Positions 51,601 through 56,009 of a stretch of 64,000 nucleotides of DNA are shown piece by piece. The stretch's first letter is position 1. Every line of letters begins with the position of its first letter. The DNA is taken from assembly GCA_029204225.1 (NCBI GenBank), contig CM055104.1:46009835-46073834 (forward strand). The letters are read 5' to 3'. The notes under the pieces were generated by a model. That model was given only the letters and a program-made list of their open reading frames with translations. It searched no databases and was not told the DNA's origin. Source of the stretch: Diphasiastrum complanatum. Its lineage: Eukaryota > Streptophyta > Lycopodiopsida > Lycopodiales > Lycopodiaceae. The translations under genes were made by a program, and so were the position numbers.

Positions 51601-52747
51601 ATCTCCATCAAGGGCACGTATACGAAGCTGGTCCATAGAATCATAAAAAGCAGTCTGCCGTGAAGCTGTCCTGGCATAAAGTCACCAATGAGAAAAATGT
51701 AACCTCGCTCTGCATATCTGATAATATCTGTAGAAAGATCAATGTAGGGTGAACCAATACCCTCTACAAAGGAAGAAGATACTGGAGGGAAATAACAAGC
51801 TGCAACAAAGATGTCTCTGTCAAAACCAGCGCTATACCCATCAATGCGGAACCAAATGTACCGTGAGTGTTCATCATGGCTGATGAACTCAAAAATAGGA
51901 TGCAGTGACTCTCTATATAGGCAAGCGACCCCACCAGAACCTCTCATGAGCCTCCATGAAAAGTAATAAATCTCTCTCACCAATGAAGTCAAGCAGATCA
52001 CCAGCAATGGACGATGAGTGTATGTCGTTACAATTCCAAACTCCAATCTGCAAGCGGCGTAGATGGGGCCCCAGTATTACCTTCTACGAAGACAAACATG
52101 GTCTATGGGACCAAATAATCAAAGCAATTGTCAATGTTTTTGAAATATGATAACAACGAGAAGATGTGCAGCAAATTGTTCAATGTGGAGAGGTACTTCT
52201 CCTTCATGATCCACACAGAAAATCAGAAAAAAAAAATTAATCCAACAAGAACCTCCTTATTTACTCCTCTATCTTCACCAATTTGAGGTTGTGGCAGCAT
52301 TCAACTTGCTCCAACTTGCCCAAGGTTCAAGACTTACCTTGAAAAGCACTTTAACATAAAGTCAATTTGAAAGTTGTGACACTAATATGCATTGCATGGA
52401 GGTAGAGTTAATAATTAGAATGAATCGAGGAGATTTGAACGAGATTTGAACATTTGACAAAATCAAAATTCAAAGTGGCAGAGTATGAATACACAAAAAA
52501 TTTCCAATAATAGGGAAAATAATTCTAACAGTGAAACATTAAAAGTTCAAGCCTTGAGCAACATCTATATTCCAATATTTGATAACCTATAATGCAATGA
52601 AAAAACTTGGCAAGCATTGCTTAGAGAGTAAAATTTTATTTAGCAAACTCAAATGCAGTTGTGTTGACACAAAGCTATATCAGTTAGAAACTTACCTATG
52701 TGGCGCACCAACCGAAGATGCTTGACTCGTCCATACTTGCTCATGTT
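13127..52747 (-). CDS. SNRNP35: U11/U12 small nuclear ribonucleoprotein 35 kDa protein (six 3' exons of a giant-intron gene)
   Basis: An RNA-binding protein of the U11/U12 di-snRNP, which acts in the nucleus in recognising 5' splice sites of U12-type introns. Six exons join in frame to 858 nt (285 residues and a stop): 52,747-52,696, 32,597-32,527, 19,657-19,567, 14,242-14,167, 14,026-13,948, 13,615-13,127. They encode the second half of an RRM, including the RNP-1 octamer RGYAFIEF. Next comes the family-specific [20 protein letters not shown] stretch, then [40 protein letters not shown] and a basic His/Arg/Ser-rich tail. This order and wording match what I know of plant U11/U12-35K. All junction phases fit. 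Introns measure 20,098, 12,869, 5,324, 140 and 332 nt. The N-terminus and RNP-2 lie past the right edge, making the next intron longer than 11.2 kb. No stop or frameshift interrupts the exons, so the gene looks functional. Confidence 0.9.
13948..14026 (-). CDS. SNRNP35: SNRNP35 exon E
   Basis: Encodes [20 protein letters not shown] and YMSRHH. Acceptor catgtgcag, donor CAT|GTAATT. The preceding 140-nt intron carries a (GA)n tract on the sense strand. Confidence 0.9.
14071..14117. repeat. (CT)n microsatellite within a 140-nt SNRNP35 intron
   Basis: About 23 CT units on the plus strand, GA on the sense (minus) strand, fill a third of the short intron between exons D and E. Confidence 0.95.
14167..14242 (-). 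CDS. SNRNP35: SNRNP35 exon D
   Basis: Encodes [20 protein letters not shown] and FRAP. Acceptor gttgtcttag, donor CCATT|GTGAGT. It starts and ends in split codons that match its neighbours. Confidence 0.92.
14243..14429. other. SNRNP35 intron, nothing recognised
   Basis: Intron sequence upstream of exon D, with no motif. Confidence 0.5.
14430..14505 (+). pseudogene. Ty3/gypsy RT-RNase H linker fragment
   Basis: A short piece reading [16 protein letters not shown]. It is equivalent to [16 protein letters not shown] in the gypsy element at 62.3 kb, which lies between reverse transcriptase and RNase H. It stops abruptly where the LINE fragment begins. Confidence 0.6.
14506..14945 (+). mobile_element. 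LINE fragment: ORF1 C-terminal domain plus 3' end with hairpin
   Basis: The first 200 nt encode [20 protein letters not shown] and a downstream RDGKIHFVE, which resembles the C-terminal domain of L1-type ORF1 RNA-binding proteins (LKGxxIFLxxDLT...). Two sister copies are at 24,561-24,779 and 28,194-28,382. It ends at a TAG at 14,704-14,706. The following 240 nt resemble a LINE 3' UTR ending in TCTTATATGCCTTTTGGCAT, a hairpin shared with copies at 32.9 and 46.0 kb, and then a CT-rich tail. ORF2 is absent between them. Confidence 0.6.
15290..15760 (-). pseudogene. Ty3/gypsy integrase remnant
   Basis: In shifting minus-strand frames this reads [28 protein letters not shown], then [12 protein letters not shown] and AKHFATRY. 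These follow the order of a gypsy integrase core (FIPTKTT, SDRDx[29 protein letters not shown]). It is heavily decayed, with many stops and missing catalytic residues. Confidence 0.65.
15761..17531. other. SNRNP35 intron, no recognisable gene
   Basis: AT-rich sequence. The frames at 15,923-16,297 and 16,329-16,637 are hydrophobic translations of A/T-rich DNA without motifs. Confidence 0.45.
17532..17777. repeat. 246-bp foldback with 76-bp inverted arms (LTR-like ends)
   Basis: Arms at 17,532-17,607 and 17,777-17,702 are complementary over about 76 bp with two mismatches seen by eye. Both begin TGTTAGAAAACC. The 94-bp centre is unrelated. The right end is followed at once by TGGTATTAGAGTTGCAGG, which looks like the tRNA-Met primer site that follows a plant LTR. 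So this may be an LTR whose two halves are mirror images rather than an ordinary MITE. No target duplication was found. Confidence 0.6.
17778..17959. other. 182-bp interior between two facing primer-site-like sequences
   Basis: It begins TGGTATTAGAG on the plus strand and ends with TGGTATCAGAGCACCGG read on the minus strand, so the two primer sites point at each other. The interior is a run of TCTGGTGGAGG-like short repeats. Confidence 0.45.
17960..18339 (-). repeat. LTR (380 bp) of a minus-strand retroelement, with primer site
   Basis: On the minus strand it starts TGTTAGAATTAATGG at 18,339 and ends CGATTCTAACA at 17,960, with matching 9-bp terminal inverted repeats. TGGTATCAGAGC, complementary to initiator tRNA-Met, follows directly. 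No coding part of the element remains next to it, so this is a solo or truncated LTR. Confidence 0.7.
18340..18870. other. SNRNP35 intron, nothing recognised
   Basis: No motif found. Confidence 0.45.
18871..19085. repeat. 107-bp tandem duplication
   Basis: Two adjacent copies of a 107-bp unit beginning TGTTCTTCCAAGTGATCTTG, at 18,871 and 18,978. They differ at only a handful of positions, so the duplication is fairly recent. Confidence 0.85.
19086..19566. other. SNRNP35 intron, nothing recognised
   Basis: Intron sequence downstream of exon C, with no motif. Confidence 0.45.
19567..19657 (-). CDS. SNRNP35: SNRNP35 exon C (end of RRM, post-RRM signature)
   Basis: Encodes [17 protein letters not shown] followed by [13 protein letters not shown] and one base of a Gly codon. 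Acceptor ctgtatag, donor TTGG|GTAATG. The [16 protein letters not shown] run is diagnostic of the U11/U12-35K family. Confidence 0.92.
19658..20389. other. SNRNP35 12.9-kb intron, 3' part; compound (TG)n(AG)n
   Basis: Contains a compound microsatellite, (TG)17 then (AG)n, at 19,817-19,869. No gene is recognised. The segment after 20,100 leads into LINE C-terminal remnants. Confidence 0.5.
20390..21640 (-). pseudogene. LINE ORF2 remnant (reverse transcriptase and C-terminal region)
   Basis: On the minus strand, from the high end: [20 protein letters not shown], then [20 protein letters not shown] (RT fingers), [35 protein letters not shown] (RT motif with catalytic Asp), [20 protein letters not shown] and [11 protein letters not shown]. 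The catalytic YADD box reads YAND. A jump then leads to the post-RT region ([37 protein letters not shown]). Part of the domain between them is deleted, and stops and frameshifts are present throughout. It is inactive. Confidence 0.75.
21634..22897 (+). pseudogene. Ty1/copia fragment: gag end, protease, integrase
   Basis: Plus-strand copia remnant in several frames. A decayed zinc-knuckle region is followed by protease [29 protein letters not shown], the integrase zinc finger ([15 protein letters not shown] ... HVCEAY) and core ([39 protein letters not shown]). The second Cys of the zinc finger is changed (CEAY for CEAC). The third catalytic residue, normally Glu in NGVAERKNR, is Lys. Reverse transcriptase is missing. 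It breaks at HKFWAEAV against a gypsy LTR fragment. Confidence 0.8.
22898..24503 (-). mobile_element. Internally deleted Ty3/gypsy element (gag start joined to chromodomain end)
   Basis: Minus-strand order: truncated 5' LTR (24,503-24,419, ending ...TTGTGACA), primer site TGGTATTAGAGCC (24,416-24,404), leader, and a gag N-terminus near 23,700-23,183 with a Pro-rich segment and [11 protein letters not shown]. It then goes directly to the 3' end of integrase/chromodomain (about 23,160-22,990), a purine-rich tract at 22,985-22,972, and a 3' LTR fragment starting TGTTAGAGCCCAG at 22,971. Protease, RT and the integrase core are gone. The LTR and 3' end match the gypsy element interrupted at 38.5-46.0 kb, so both are one family. 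Confidence 0.65.
24561..24779 (-). pseudogene. LINE ORF1 C-terminal domain fragment
   Basis: Reads [20 protein letters not shown] then [14 protein letters not shown] on the minus strand, a sister to the fragments at 14.5 and 28.2-28.4 kb. It is squeezed between a gypsy LTR fragment and an aleurain gene fragment, with no ORF2 attached. Confidence 0.65.
24870..25275 (+). pseudogene. Aleurain-type cysteine protease gene fragment
   Basis: Two exons of a papain-family vacuolar protease, resembling aleurain (cathepsin H-like). Exon 1 (24,870-24,942) follows an intron-like acceptor (ttggttacag) and encodes [10 protein letters not shown]. After a 1-nt deletion it continues [13 protein letters not shown] with the catalytic Cys. 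A 112-nt intron follows, whose donor has become AT (AG|ATAATT). Exon 2 (25,055 on) encodes [25 protein letters not shown] and [20 protein letters not shown]. The usual Cys in LVDC is Tyr. The frame stops at 25,254-25,256; a +1 shift would continue as AECK. The His/Asn part of the active site is absent. Because an intron is kept, it was copied as DNA, not from mRNA. Confidence 0.85.
25276..25539. other. SNRNP35 intron, nothing recognised
   Basis: No motif found. Confidence 0.4.
25540..25875 (+). repeat. CA/CT-rich tract with (CT)n runs and a C homopolymer, upstream of LINE ORF1
   Basis: Alternating CACACA and CTCTCT segments, with long (CT)n runs at about 25,645-25,690 and 25,749-25,792, then about 22 consecutive C residues near 25,827-25,848. 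It lies just before the ORF1 start codon at 25,876, so it may be the LINE 5' leader or may have grown there afterwards. Confidence 0.85.
25876..27960 (+). pseudogene. LINE with multiple internal deletions (ORF1 start, EN end, pre-RT, ORF2 C-terminus)
   Basis: ORF1 starts [16 protein letters not shown] and is Pro/Ala-rich with a duplicated AAECLA segment. It continues to [12 protein letters not shown] and [12 protein letters not shown], matching the ORF1 at 28.5-28.8 kb. It then jumps to the end of the endonuclease ([12 protein letters not shown], containing the SDH catalytic motif), then [20 protein letters not shown] just ahead of RT. A further jump leads past RT to [18 protein letters not shown]. 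The C-terminal zinc-finger-like region has [19 protein letters not shown] (27,478-27,536). RT itself is missing. ORF1 is open; the rest has stops. Confidence 0.75.
28012..28200 (-). pseudogene. LINE ORF2 start (apurinic-type endonuclease N-terminus)
   Basis: Reads [14 protein letters not shown] then [11 protein letters not shown]. These are the first two motifs of an exonuclease/endonuclease/phosphatase-type LINE endonuclease, with the catalytic Asn (WNCNG) and Glu (TETH) present. The element is broken off after about 60 codons. The start codon at 28,200 overlaps the ORF1 stop. Confidence 0.75.
28194..28839 (-). pseudogene. LINE ORF1 (coiled coil, RRM-like, C-terminal domain), interrupted
   Basis: Starting near 28,839: a leucine-heptad coiled coil ([20 protein letters not shown]), then [12 protein letters not shown] and [12 protein letters not shown]. 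The start of an RRM-like fold follows (NVRVCGIPG). After stops and a frame change the C-terminal domain reads [19 protein letters not shown] and [14 protein letters not shown]. This is the L1 ORF1 arrangement of an RNA-binding chaperone that coats the element RNA. It ends AAG TCA TGC TAG, and the ATG inside is the ORF2 start. Confidence 0.75.
28840..29824. other. SNRNP35 intron, no recognisable gene
   Basis: No conserved motif. There is a C-rich patch near 29,480-29,515. The part after 29,400 may be hAT flanking sequence. Confidence 0.4.
29825..31145 (+). pseudogene. hAT-type transposase fragment (DUF659 and core), copy 1
   Basis: Plus strand. It begins at [17 protein letters not shown] in the linker after the BED region. 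A frame change gives [16 protein letters not shown]. An intron with donor GTAAGAATCC and acceptor ttatgacag (ending 30,238) is followed by [48 protein letters not shown] and [16 protein letters not shown] (DUF659, the RNase H-like catalytic core). After a second gap come [36 protein letters not shown] and [17 protein letters not shown]. The BED zinc finger and the C-terminal dimerisation domain are missing. It is collinear with copy 2 at 33.6-37.2 kb in the other orientation. This copy keeps Arg where copy 2 has a stop in IRRR. Confidence 0.8.
31146..31560 (+). promoter_or_regulatory. Possible LTR/promoter segment with TATA box
   Basis: TATAAATAG at 31,396-31,404 in a non-coding stretch reading GAGCTATAAATAGGCTGAAC, a good plant TATA match. 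The surroundings resemble an LTR U3/R region, but no TG...CA ends or primer site were recognised. Confidence 0.3.
31561..32526. other. SNRNP35 intron 5' part, nothing recognised
   Basis: AT-rich intron sequence downstream of exon B. The donor is at 32,526-32,525. Confidence 0.5.
32527..32597 (-). CDS. SNRNP35: SNRNP35 exon B (RNP-1)
   Basis: Encodes (V)[17 protein letters not shown] and FMHAYE. Acceptor gacgcag; the donor is GAG|GCAAGT, a GC donor. It starts by completing a Val codon split with exon A and ends in phase 0. Confidence 0.9.
32598..32861. other. SNRNP35 20-kb intron, 3' end
   Basis: Unremarkable intron DNA leading to the acceptor of exon B. Confidence 0.5.
32862..33240 (-). mobile_element. 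LINE 3' end fragment with hairpin and (CT)n tail
   Basis: On the minus strand the 3' UTR-like sequence ends GTCTTATGTGCCTATTGGCA, then a short A/T stretch with AATAAAATC. It runs straight into a (CT)n tract (plus-strand (GA)n at 32,862-32,903). The hairpin TGCC-tatt-GGCA is the one also seen at 14.9 and 46.0 kb. The upstream limit is not clear. Confidence 0.5.
33330..33388. repeat. (CT)n microsatellite
   Basis: About 29 CT/TC units. Confidence 0.95.
33534..33598. repeat. (CT)n microsatellite
   Basis: About 32 CT units between two non-coding segments that share CTGAAxCxT/ATCGT words. Confidence 0.95.
33640..37200 (-). pseudogene. hAT-type transposase gene, nearly full length, copy 2
   Basis: Minus strand, in order: a BED-type zinc finger ([12 protein letters not shown], then RVRAHLL, 37,140-37,060) for DNA binding; a long Gln/Pro/Gly linker with GTCCCTGTCC-type repeats (37,050-36,540); [17 protein letters not shown]; an intron with donor GTAAGT near 36,262; [29 protein letters not shown] and [16 protein letters not shown] (DUF659 core). 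Next is an exon with [20 protein letters not shown] and [14 protein letters not shown], then [14 protein letters not shown]. The C-terminal dimerisation region has [20 protein letters not shown]. It ends in an acidic tail with an AT-hook-like [14 protein letters not shown] (about 34,140). Damage: TGA in IRRxS, TAG after DCIG, frameshifts in the linker. Terminal inverted repeats were not identified. Confidence 0.8.
37201..37789. other. SNRNP35 intron, possible hAT 5' flank
   Basis: No motif. It probably holds the untranslated start of the hAT gene. Confidence 0.4.
37790..38513 (-). pseudogene. LINE ORF2 C-terminal remnant
   Basis: Minus strand: [20 protein letters not shown] and [16 protein letters not shown], parallel to [18 protein letters not shown] and [16 protein letters not shown] in the LINE at 27.1 kb. 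Then, in another frame, [20 protein letters not shown] (the C-terminal CxxC...H zinc-finger-like region) and [11 protein letters not shown]. It is cut at 38,513 by the end of a gypsy LTR. Confidence 0.75.
38580..44309 (+). mobile_element. Ty1/copia element 1, LTR to LTR, with 5-bp target duplication
   Basis: 5' LTR 38,580-39,025 and 3' LTR 43,538-44,309, both starting TGTTGAAAATTGTCAC and ending TTTATCA. Primer site TGGTATCAGAGC at 39,026-39,037 (initiator tRNA-Met). Purine tract AAGTGAGGAGGAG at 43,525-43,537. The target duplication CCAAC is at 38,575-38,579 and 44,310-44,314. The LTRs differ in length, 446 against 772 bp, because about 326 bp are missing from the 5' one. The element is complete in layout but its frame is broken. 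Confidence 0.92.
39619..43524 (+). pseudogene. Copia element 1 gag-pol
   Basis: Gag begins [20 protein letters not shown], with a zinc knuckle [14 protein letters not shown] near 40,335-40,376. Protease [10 protein letters not shown]; integrase zinc finger ([10 protein letters not shown] ... [10 protein letters not shown]) and core ([30 protein letters not shown], keeping the catalytic Glu). Reverse transcriptase has [37 protein letters not shown] and [10 protein letters not shown] (YVDD). RNase H has [16 protein letters not shown] and [11 protein letters not shown]. Breaks: a frameshift near 40,050, TGA at 40,501-40,503, TGA near 41,178, a frameshift near 41,630, TGA near 43,129. All three TGA codons stand where Trp is expected. 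Confidence 0.9.
44790..46009 (-). pseudogene. Ty3/gypsy integrase and chromodomain, 5'-truncated
   Basis: Minus strand from 46,009: [32 protein letters not shown] (zinc-finger Cys pair), [31 protein letters not shown], then after a frame change [14 protein letters not shown] and [15 protein letters not shown]. The tail is [20 protein letters not shown] and a chromodomain with [20 protein letters not shown]. Chromodomains of chromoviruses bind modified histones and steer integration. Gag, protease and RT are absent: at 46,010 the sequence changes into a LINE 3' end. Confidence 0.8.
46010..46645 (-). mobile_element. LINE 3' end: ORF2 C-terminal tail, 3' UTR and terminal hairpin
   Basis: Minus strand: part of the ORF2 C-terminal region (equivalent to 38.1 kb), then an acidic and basic tail with [20 protein letters not shown] and a TGA near 46,262. 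About 240 nt of 3' UTR end TCTTATATGCCTTTTGGCAT at 46,010 against the gypsy integrase. It is joined on its other side to copia element 2, beyond which the same LINE's endonuclease is found (51,554-52,085), with RT missing. Confidence 0.65.
46648..51553 (+). mobile_element. Ty1/copia element 2 with truncated 5' LTR
   Basis: 3' LTR 51,163-51,553 (391 bp, TGTTGAAATAAATGCC ... GGAATTTGTCA). Only the last 28 bp of the 5' LTR remain (46,648-46,675). They are followed by a primer-site-like TGGTATTAGATCAGG. A purine tract ending in GGGGGGG precedes the 3' LTR at 51,154-51,162. No target duplication can be tested because the 5' end is lost. Confidence 0.85.
47100..51100 (+). pseudogene. Copia element 2 gag-pol
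   Basis: Gag reads [20 protein letters not shown] in a broken frame, then an open stretch from 47,214 ([20 protein letters not shown]). The zinc knuckle reads [14 protein letters not shown], with Tyr where the zinc-binding His should be. Protease [12 protein letters not shown]; integrase [39 protein letters not shown] and [10 protein letters not shown], with Lys for catalytic Glu. Reverse transcriptase has [32 protein letters not shown] and LYVDDLVIT. RNase H has [19 protein letters not shown]. Frameshifts lie near 47,790, 49,130-49,270, 49,570, 50,390 and 50,800. Confidence 0.88.
51554..52085 (-). pseudogene. LINE ORF2 endonuclease fragment
   Basis: Minus strand: [20 protein letters not shown], then after a shift [20 protein letters not shown] and [24 protein letters not shown] and [13 protein letters not shown] (the GDFN block of the endonuclease). 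It stops at the copia LTR. With 46,010-46,645 it forms one LINE lacking RT and split by copia 2. The 5' end is truncated near 52,085. Confidence 0.75.
52086..52695. other. SNRNP35 20-kb intron, 5' part
   Basis: AT-rich, no motif. The donor GTAAGT is at 52,695-52,690. Confidence 0.5.
52696..52747 (-). CDS. SNRNP35: SNRNP35 exon A (RRM middle)
   Basis: Encodes [17 protein letters not shown] plus one base. Acceptor catatag, donor ATAG|GTAAGT. It ends in phase 1, matching the start of the next exon. The preceding intron continues beyond 64,000 and contains both gypsy elements. Confidence 0.88.
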
Positions 52748-53074
52748 CTATATGAATAATAAAAAGACATTAGATCCAACTTTTAACACTGTATGAAAAG
52801 CTTTGAAAGGAAAAAATATATATTTAGAATTTCAATTTTGAATATACATCTACTAATACTTCCTATTTTTCCGCATAAAAAGACTCTAACCAATAATTAC
52901 ATGTGAAATTATGTCATGTTTTGTATAAGTTACCAGGTACATTGGGTGCAATAAAAATAAACAACGATAGTAAAGTAGATATACATAGATAGCATTTACA
53001 TCTTCCAGAGGACTTCATGGGCAGTGATCTTTTATCTTGGTATTCTTAGAAATTTCTATTATTGGATCCCATTG
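52748..53074. other. SNRNP35 intron between exon A and gypsy A
   Basis: AT-rich DNA with no earlier exon seen. CATTG at 53,070-53,074 may be one copy of the gypsy A target duplication. Confidence 0.45.
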
Positions 53075-53432
53075 TGTAATAAGTCCTAACACCACAGTAG
53101 GGCAAACACTAACTGATCCACCCAACCTTGCCTACTCCCTGATATAGAGTAAGCCCCTCCTAGCCCAGTGTGAGGACTGGTAGCATGCTACTGCCAAGTG
53201 TCGGCCACGTGGCACTGACGTGGCCGACTGCACGTAGGGACCCAACTGGGGGCCCTATATTGCTGACAGGGTCCCTAGGCTGTGTTAGGCCAGCCATGGC
53301 TATGGACCGTGCTGGGGCACACTACTCACACTGTCTTGCCCTGTTGGTCATGTACGCTGGACACGACCCTGACTGTGGTATCTGACCTATCTGTGTTCTC
53401 TAGGGTTCGGCACTAGTTACGAGCTCGTAACA
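53075..53432 (-). repeat. 3' LTR of gypsy A (358 bp)
   Basis: Same length as the B LTR and differing at about eleven positions by eye. It carries a 16-bp palindrome at its U3 end (53,416-53,431) and the GTCGGCCACGT/ACGTGGCCGAC inverted repeat at 53,200-53,228. Confidence 0.92.
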
Positions 53433-53443
53433 CTCCCTCCCCC

Positions 53444-54979
53444 TTAAGAACCGTCTTGGTCCTCTAAGACAAAGTCTGGAAAAATCTTGCGAAGGATGCT
53501 GCCTCTTTCCCAAGTGGCATTCTCAACAGGCTGATCATTCCACTTAACCAGATATTCTCGGTATAGAGTATGACGAGTCTGCGTCTCTCTACTATCAAGA
53601 ATCTCCTCTGGTTCATGTGGAGGTTGTTGAGGATCCAATGGGAGAACTAGAACACTGTCCCCTACCAGATTGTCTGATCTGGTTAAGGCTTTTCGTAACT
53701 GACTTACATGAAAGACTGGAAAAACCTTACTGTTGTGTGGGAGTTCTAGTTCATAGGTGACCTTGCCTAGTCTCCTACTGATGGTAAAGGGACCACAATA
53801 CCTTGGAGACAACTTAGCACACACTCCTGATTTGAGGGTTTTAGAGTCAACTGGGACTCTCAAGTAGACTTTCTCACCAGTGGATAACTGCACATCCCGT
53901 CTGTGTAGATCTGCATAATGCCTGGCTCGATCCTGGGACTGCCTAATGCTACGCTTAGCATGTTCTATCATCTGGTTTAGGTCCTCTAAAAAGTTTCTGG
54001 CTGCTTCAACTTTTTCTTGTTTAAACCCTACAACTGTGGGTGAGCGTGGCTGAAAACCGTACATCAGCATAAATGGGCTGTATCCCGTAGCTGAATGTTT
54101 GGTACTGTTGTAAGCAAACTCTAATATCGAGAGATACTCCTCCCAATTAGTCTGCTTCTTGCTGACGTATGCTTGAAGCATATCCTCCAGCACTTGATTT
54201 ACCCTTTCTGTTTGACCGTCCGTCTGTGGATGGTCGGTGGTACTCATATTAAGTTTAGTATGGAGATGATGGAATACTGCCCTCCAAAAATTTCCAGTAA
54301 ACTTACTGTCCCGGTCGCTGACTATGCCGGAAGGTAGAGCGTACAATTTAAATAGCCCGTCTACAAACAACCTCGCTAACTCTGGAGCTCTAACGGTTGT
54401 TTTGGTCGGAATAAAATGAGCCATTTTGGTCAGACGGTCAACTGTGACCCATATAGCGTCATTACCCTTTTGGGTTTTAGGCAGGCCTACTATAAAATCC
54501 ATGGAGATATTCTCCCATTTACCAGCTGGTATTTCTAAGGGATGCAACAACCCTCCTGCCTTTAAACGCTCTGCTTTATTTACTTGACATTTCTGGCAAC
54601 TGGTTACATACTGGTGGACGTCCTTTTTCATACTGGGCCAGAAAAATTGCCTACGAAGAAGCTCATAGGTCTTCAGTATGCCTGGGTGTCCCGCACTAGG
54701 ATTGTCATGACATTCATATAGGACCTGCTGCCTATAATCCTCTGAATTGGGGACACATACTCTATCTCTATAGAGCAAGTACTCATCCTGAATGGAATAC
54801 TGTTTCCATTTGAATCCTTGAGTCAACTGACCCTCAACCACTGGGGTTTGCTTGGGTAATACAGGCTCAGAATCCTTAACGTCATCTAGCGACGTATACT
54901 CGGACTCATCATCATCCTCAACGGAAGTTGTCGTATTCTTGGATGAACTGGCACCAGCCCCGGGAACTGGTTCTGGAGT
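53444..54979 (-). pseudogene. Gypsy A integrase and chromodomain
   Basis: The frame is open from the start of an acidic spacer ([10 protein letters not shown]) through the integrase zinc finger ([10 protein letters not shown] ... CQKCQ), catalytic core ([43 protein letters not shown] and E all present) and [14 protein letters not shown]. The last part is [20 protein letters not shown] and a chromodomain (YREYLVKWNDQPVENATWE). It is separated from RNase H by one in-frame TAG at about 54,980. The integrase itself looks undamaged. Confidence 0.85.
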
Positions 54980-55981
54980 CTATAACTGTCTGTTCTGGAC
55001 TGAGTTCCAGATAGTAGAGAAGAATGCATCATGCTGGCATTTCCCTCTCAAGGACTCGAGTAACTCATTACAAATCTGAGTAAAACTCAGCTCGTTTATC
55101 ATAGGCATTCTGCTAAGGGCATCTGCTACTGTATTGAATTTTCCACGCCTATATCTGATAGACATGTCAAACTCTTGCATCAACTCTGCCCAACAAGCTT
55201 TCCGACCTCTAAGCTCAGGTTGATTGCAAAGGTATCTGAGACTCTCGTGGTCTGTCAGGACCTCAAAGTTGGCACCATACAAATAATGCCTCCAAGTCTT
55301 AAGGGCATGGACTATAGAAAAGAGTTCCTTTTCATAGGCACTGTACCTAGTCTGAGCTGGCTCGAGTTTTTTACTCTCGAACGCAACAGGTCGTGCACCC
55401 TGAGTGGGCACAGCACCTACTGCAAAGTCGCTAGCATCTATTTCGACCACAAATGGCTGATTGGGGTCGATGACTTTTAAAACTGGTGCTGTAGCTAAGG
55501 CTGTTTTGAGAGCATCAAAACTCTCCTGCTGTGCGGACTCCCAAATGAACTCCTTTCCCTTCCCCTTAAGAAGATTTGTCATAGGGACTGCTATCTGAGC
55601 ATATTCCTGAACAAATCGTCTGTAATATCCCGCCAAACCAAGAAAGATCTGAAGTTCCAAAATATTCTGAGCTCTCAGCCAACTGAGTATGGCTTTAACC
55701 TTATTTGGGTCCATCTTAATCCCATCTGAAGAGATAATGTGACCCAAATATGCTACTTCTTCAACAAAGAATTCACACTTGGATTGTTTAGCATAAAGCT
55801 TATGCTTTTTGAGCAGTCGAAACACCTTTCTGAGGTGTTTTAGATGCTCCTTCCTCGTTTTGCTGTAGACGAGGATGTCATCTAAAAATACGACTACAAA
55901 CTTACCCAAGTATGGTCTGAGGACACTGTTCATCAAGGTCATAAAGGTAGCTGGAGCATTTGTGAGCCCAAATGGCATCAC
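54980..55981 (-). pseudogene. Gypsy A reverse transcriptase (N-truncated) and RNase H
   Basis: Begins at [14 protein letters not shown] and has FLDDILVYS (RT catalytic pair), [16 protein letters not shown], then RNase [17 protein letters not shown] and [15 protein letters not shown]. The RT fingers are missing: compared with B about 671 bp (B 61,094-61,764) are deleted, which also shifts the frame from protease. It ends NRQL-stop. Confidence 0.85.
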
Positions 55982-56009
55982 CTTAAACTCATAATGATCG
56001 TGACGAGTC

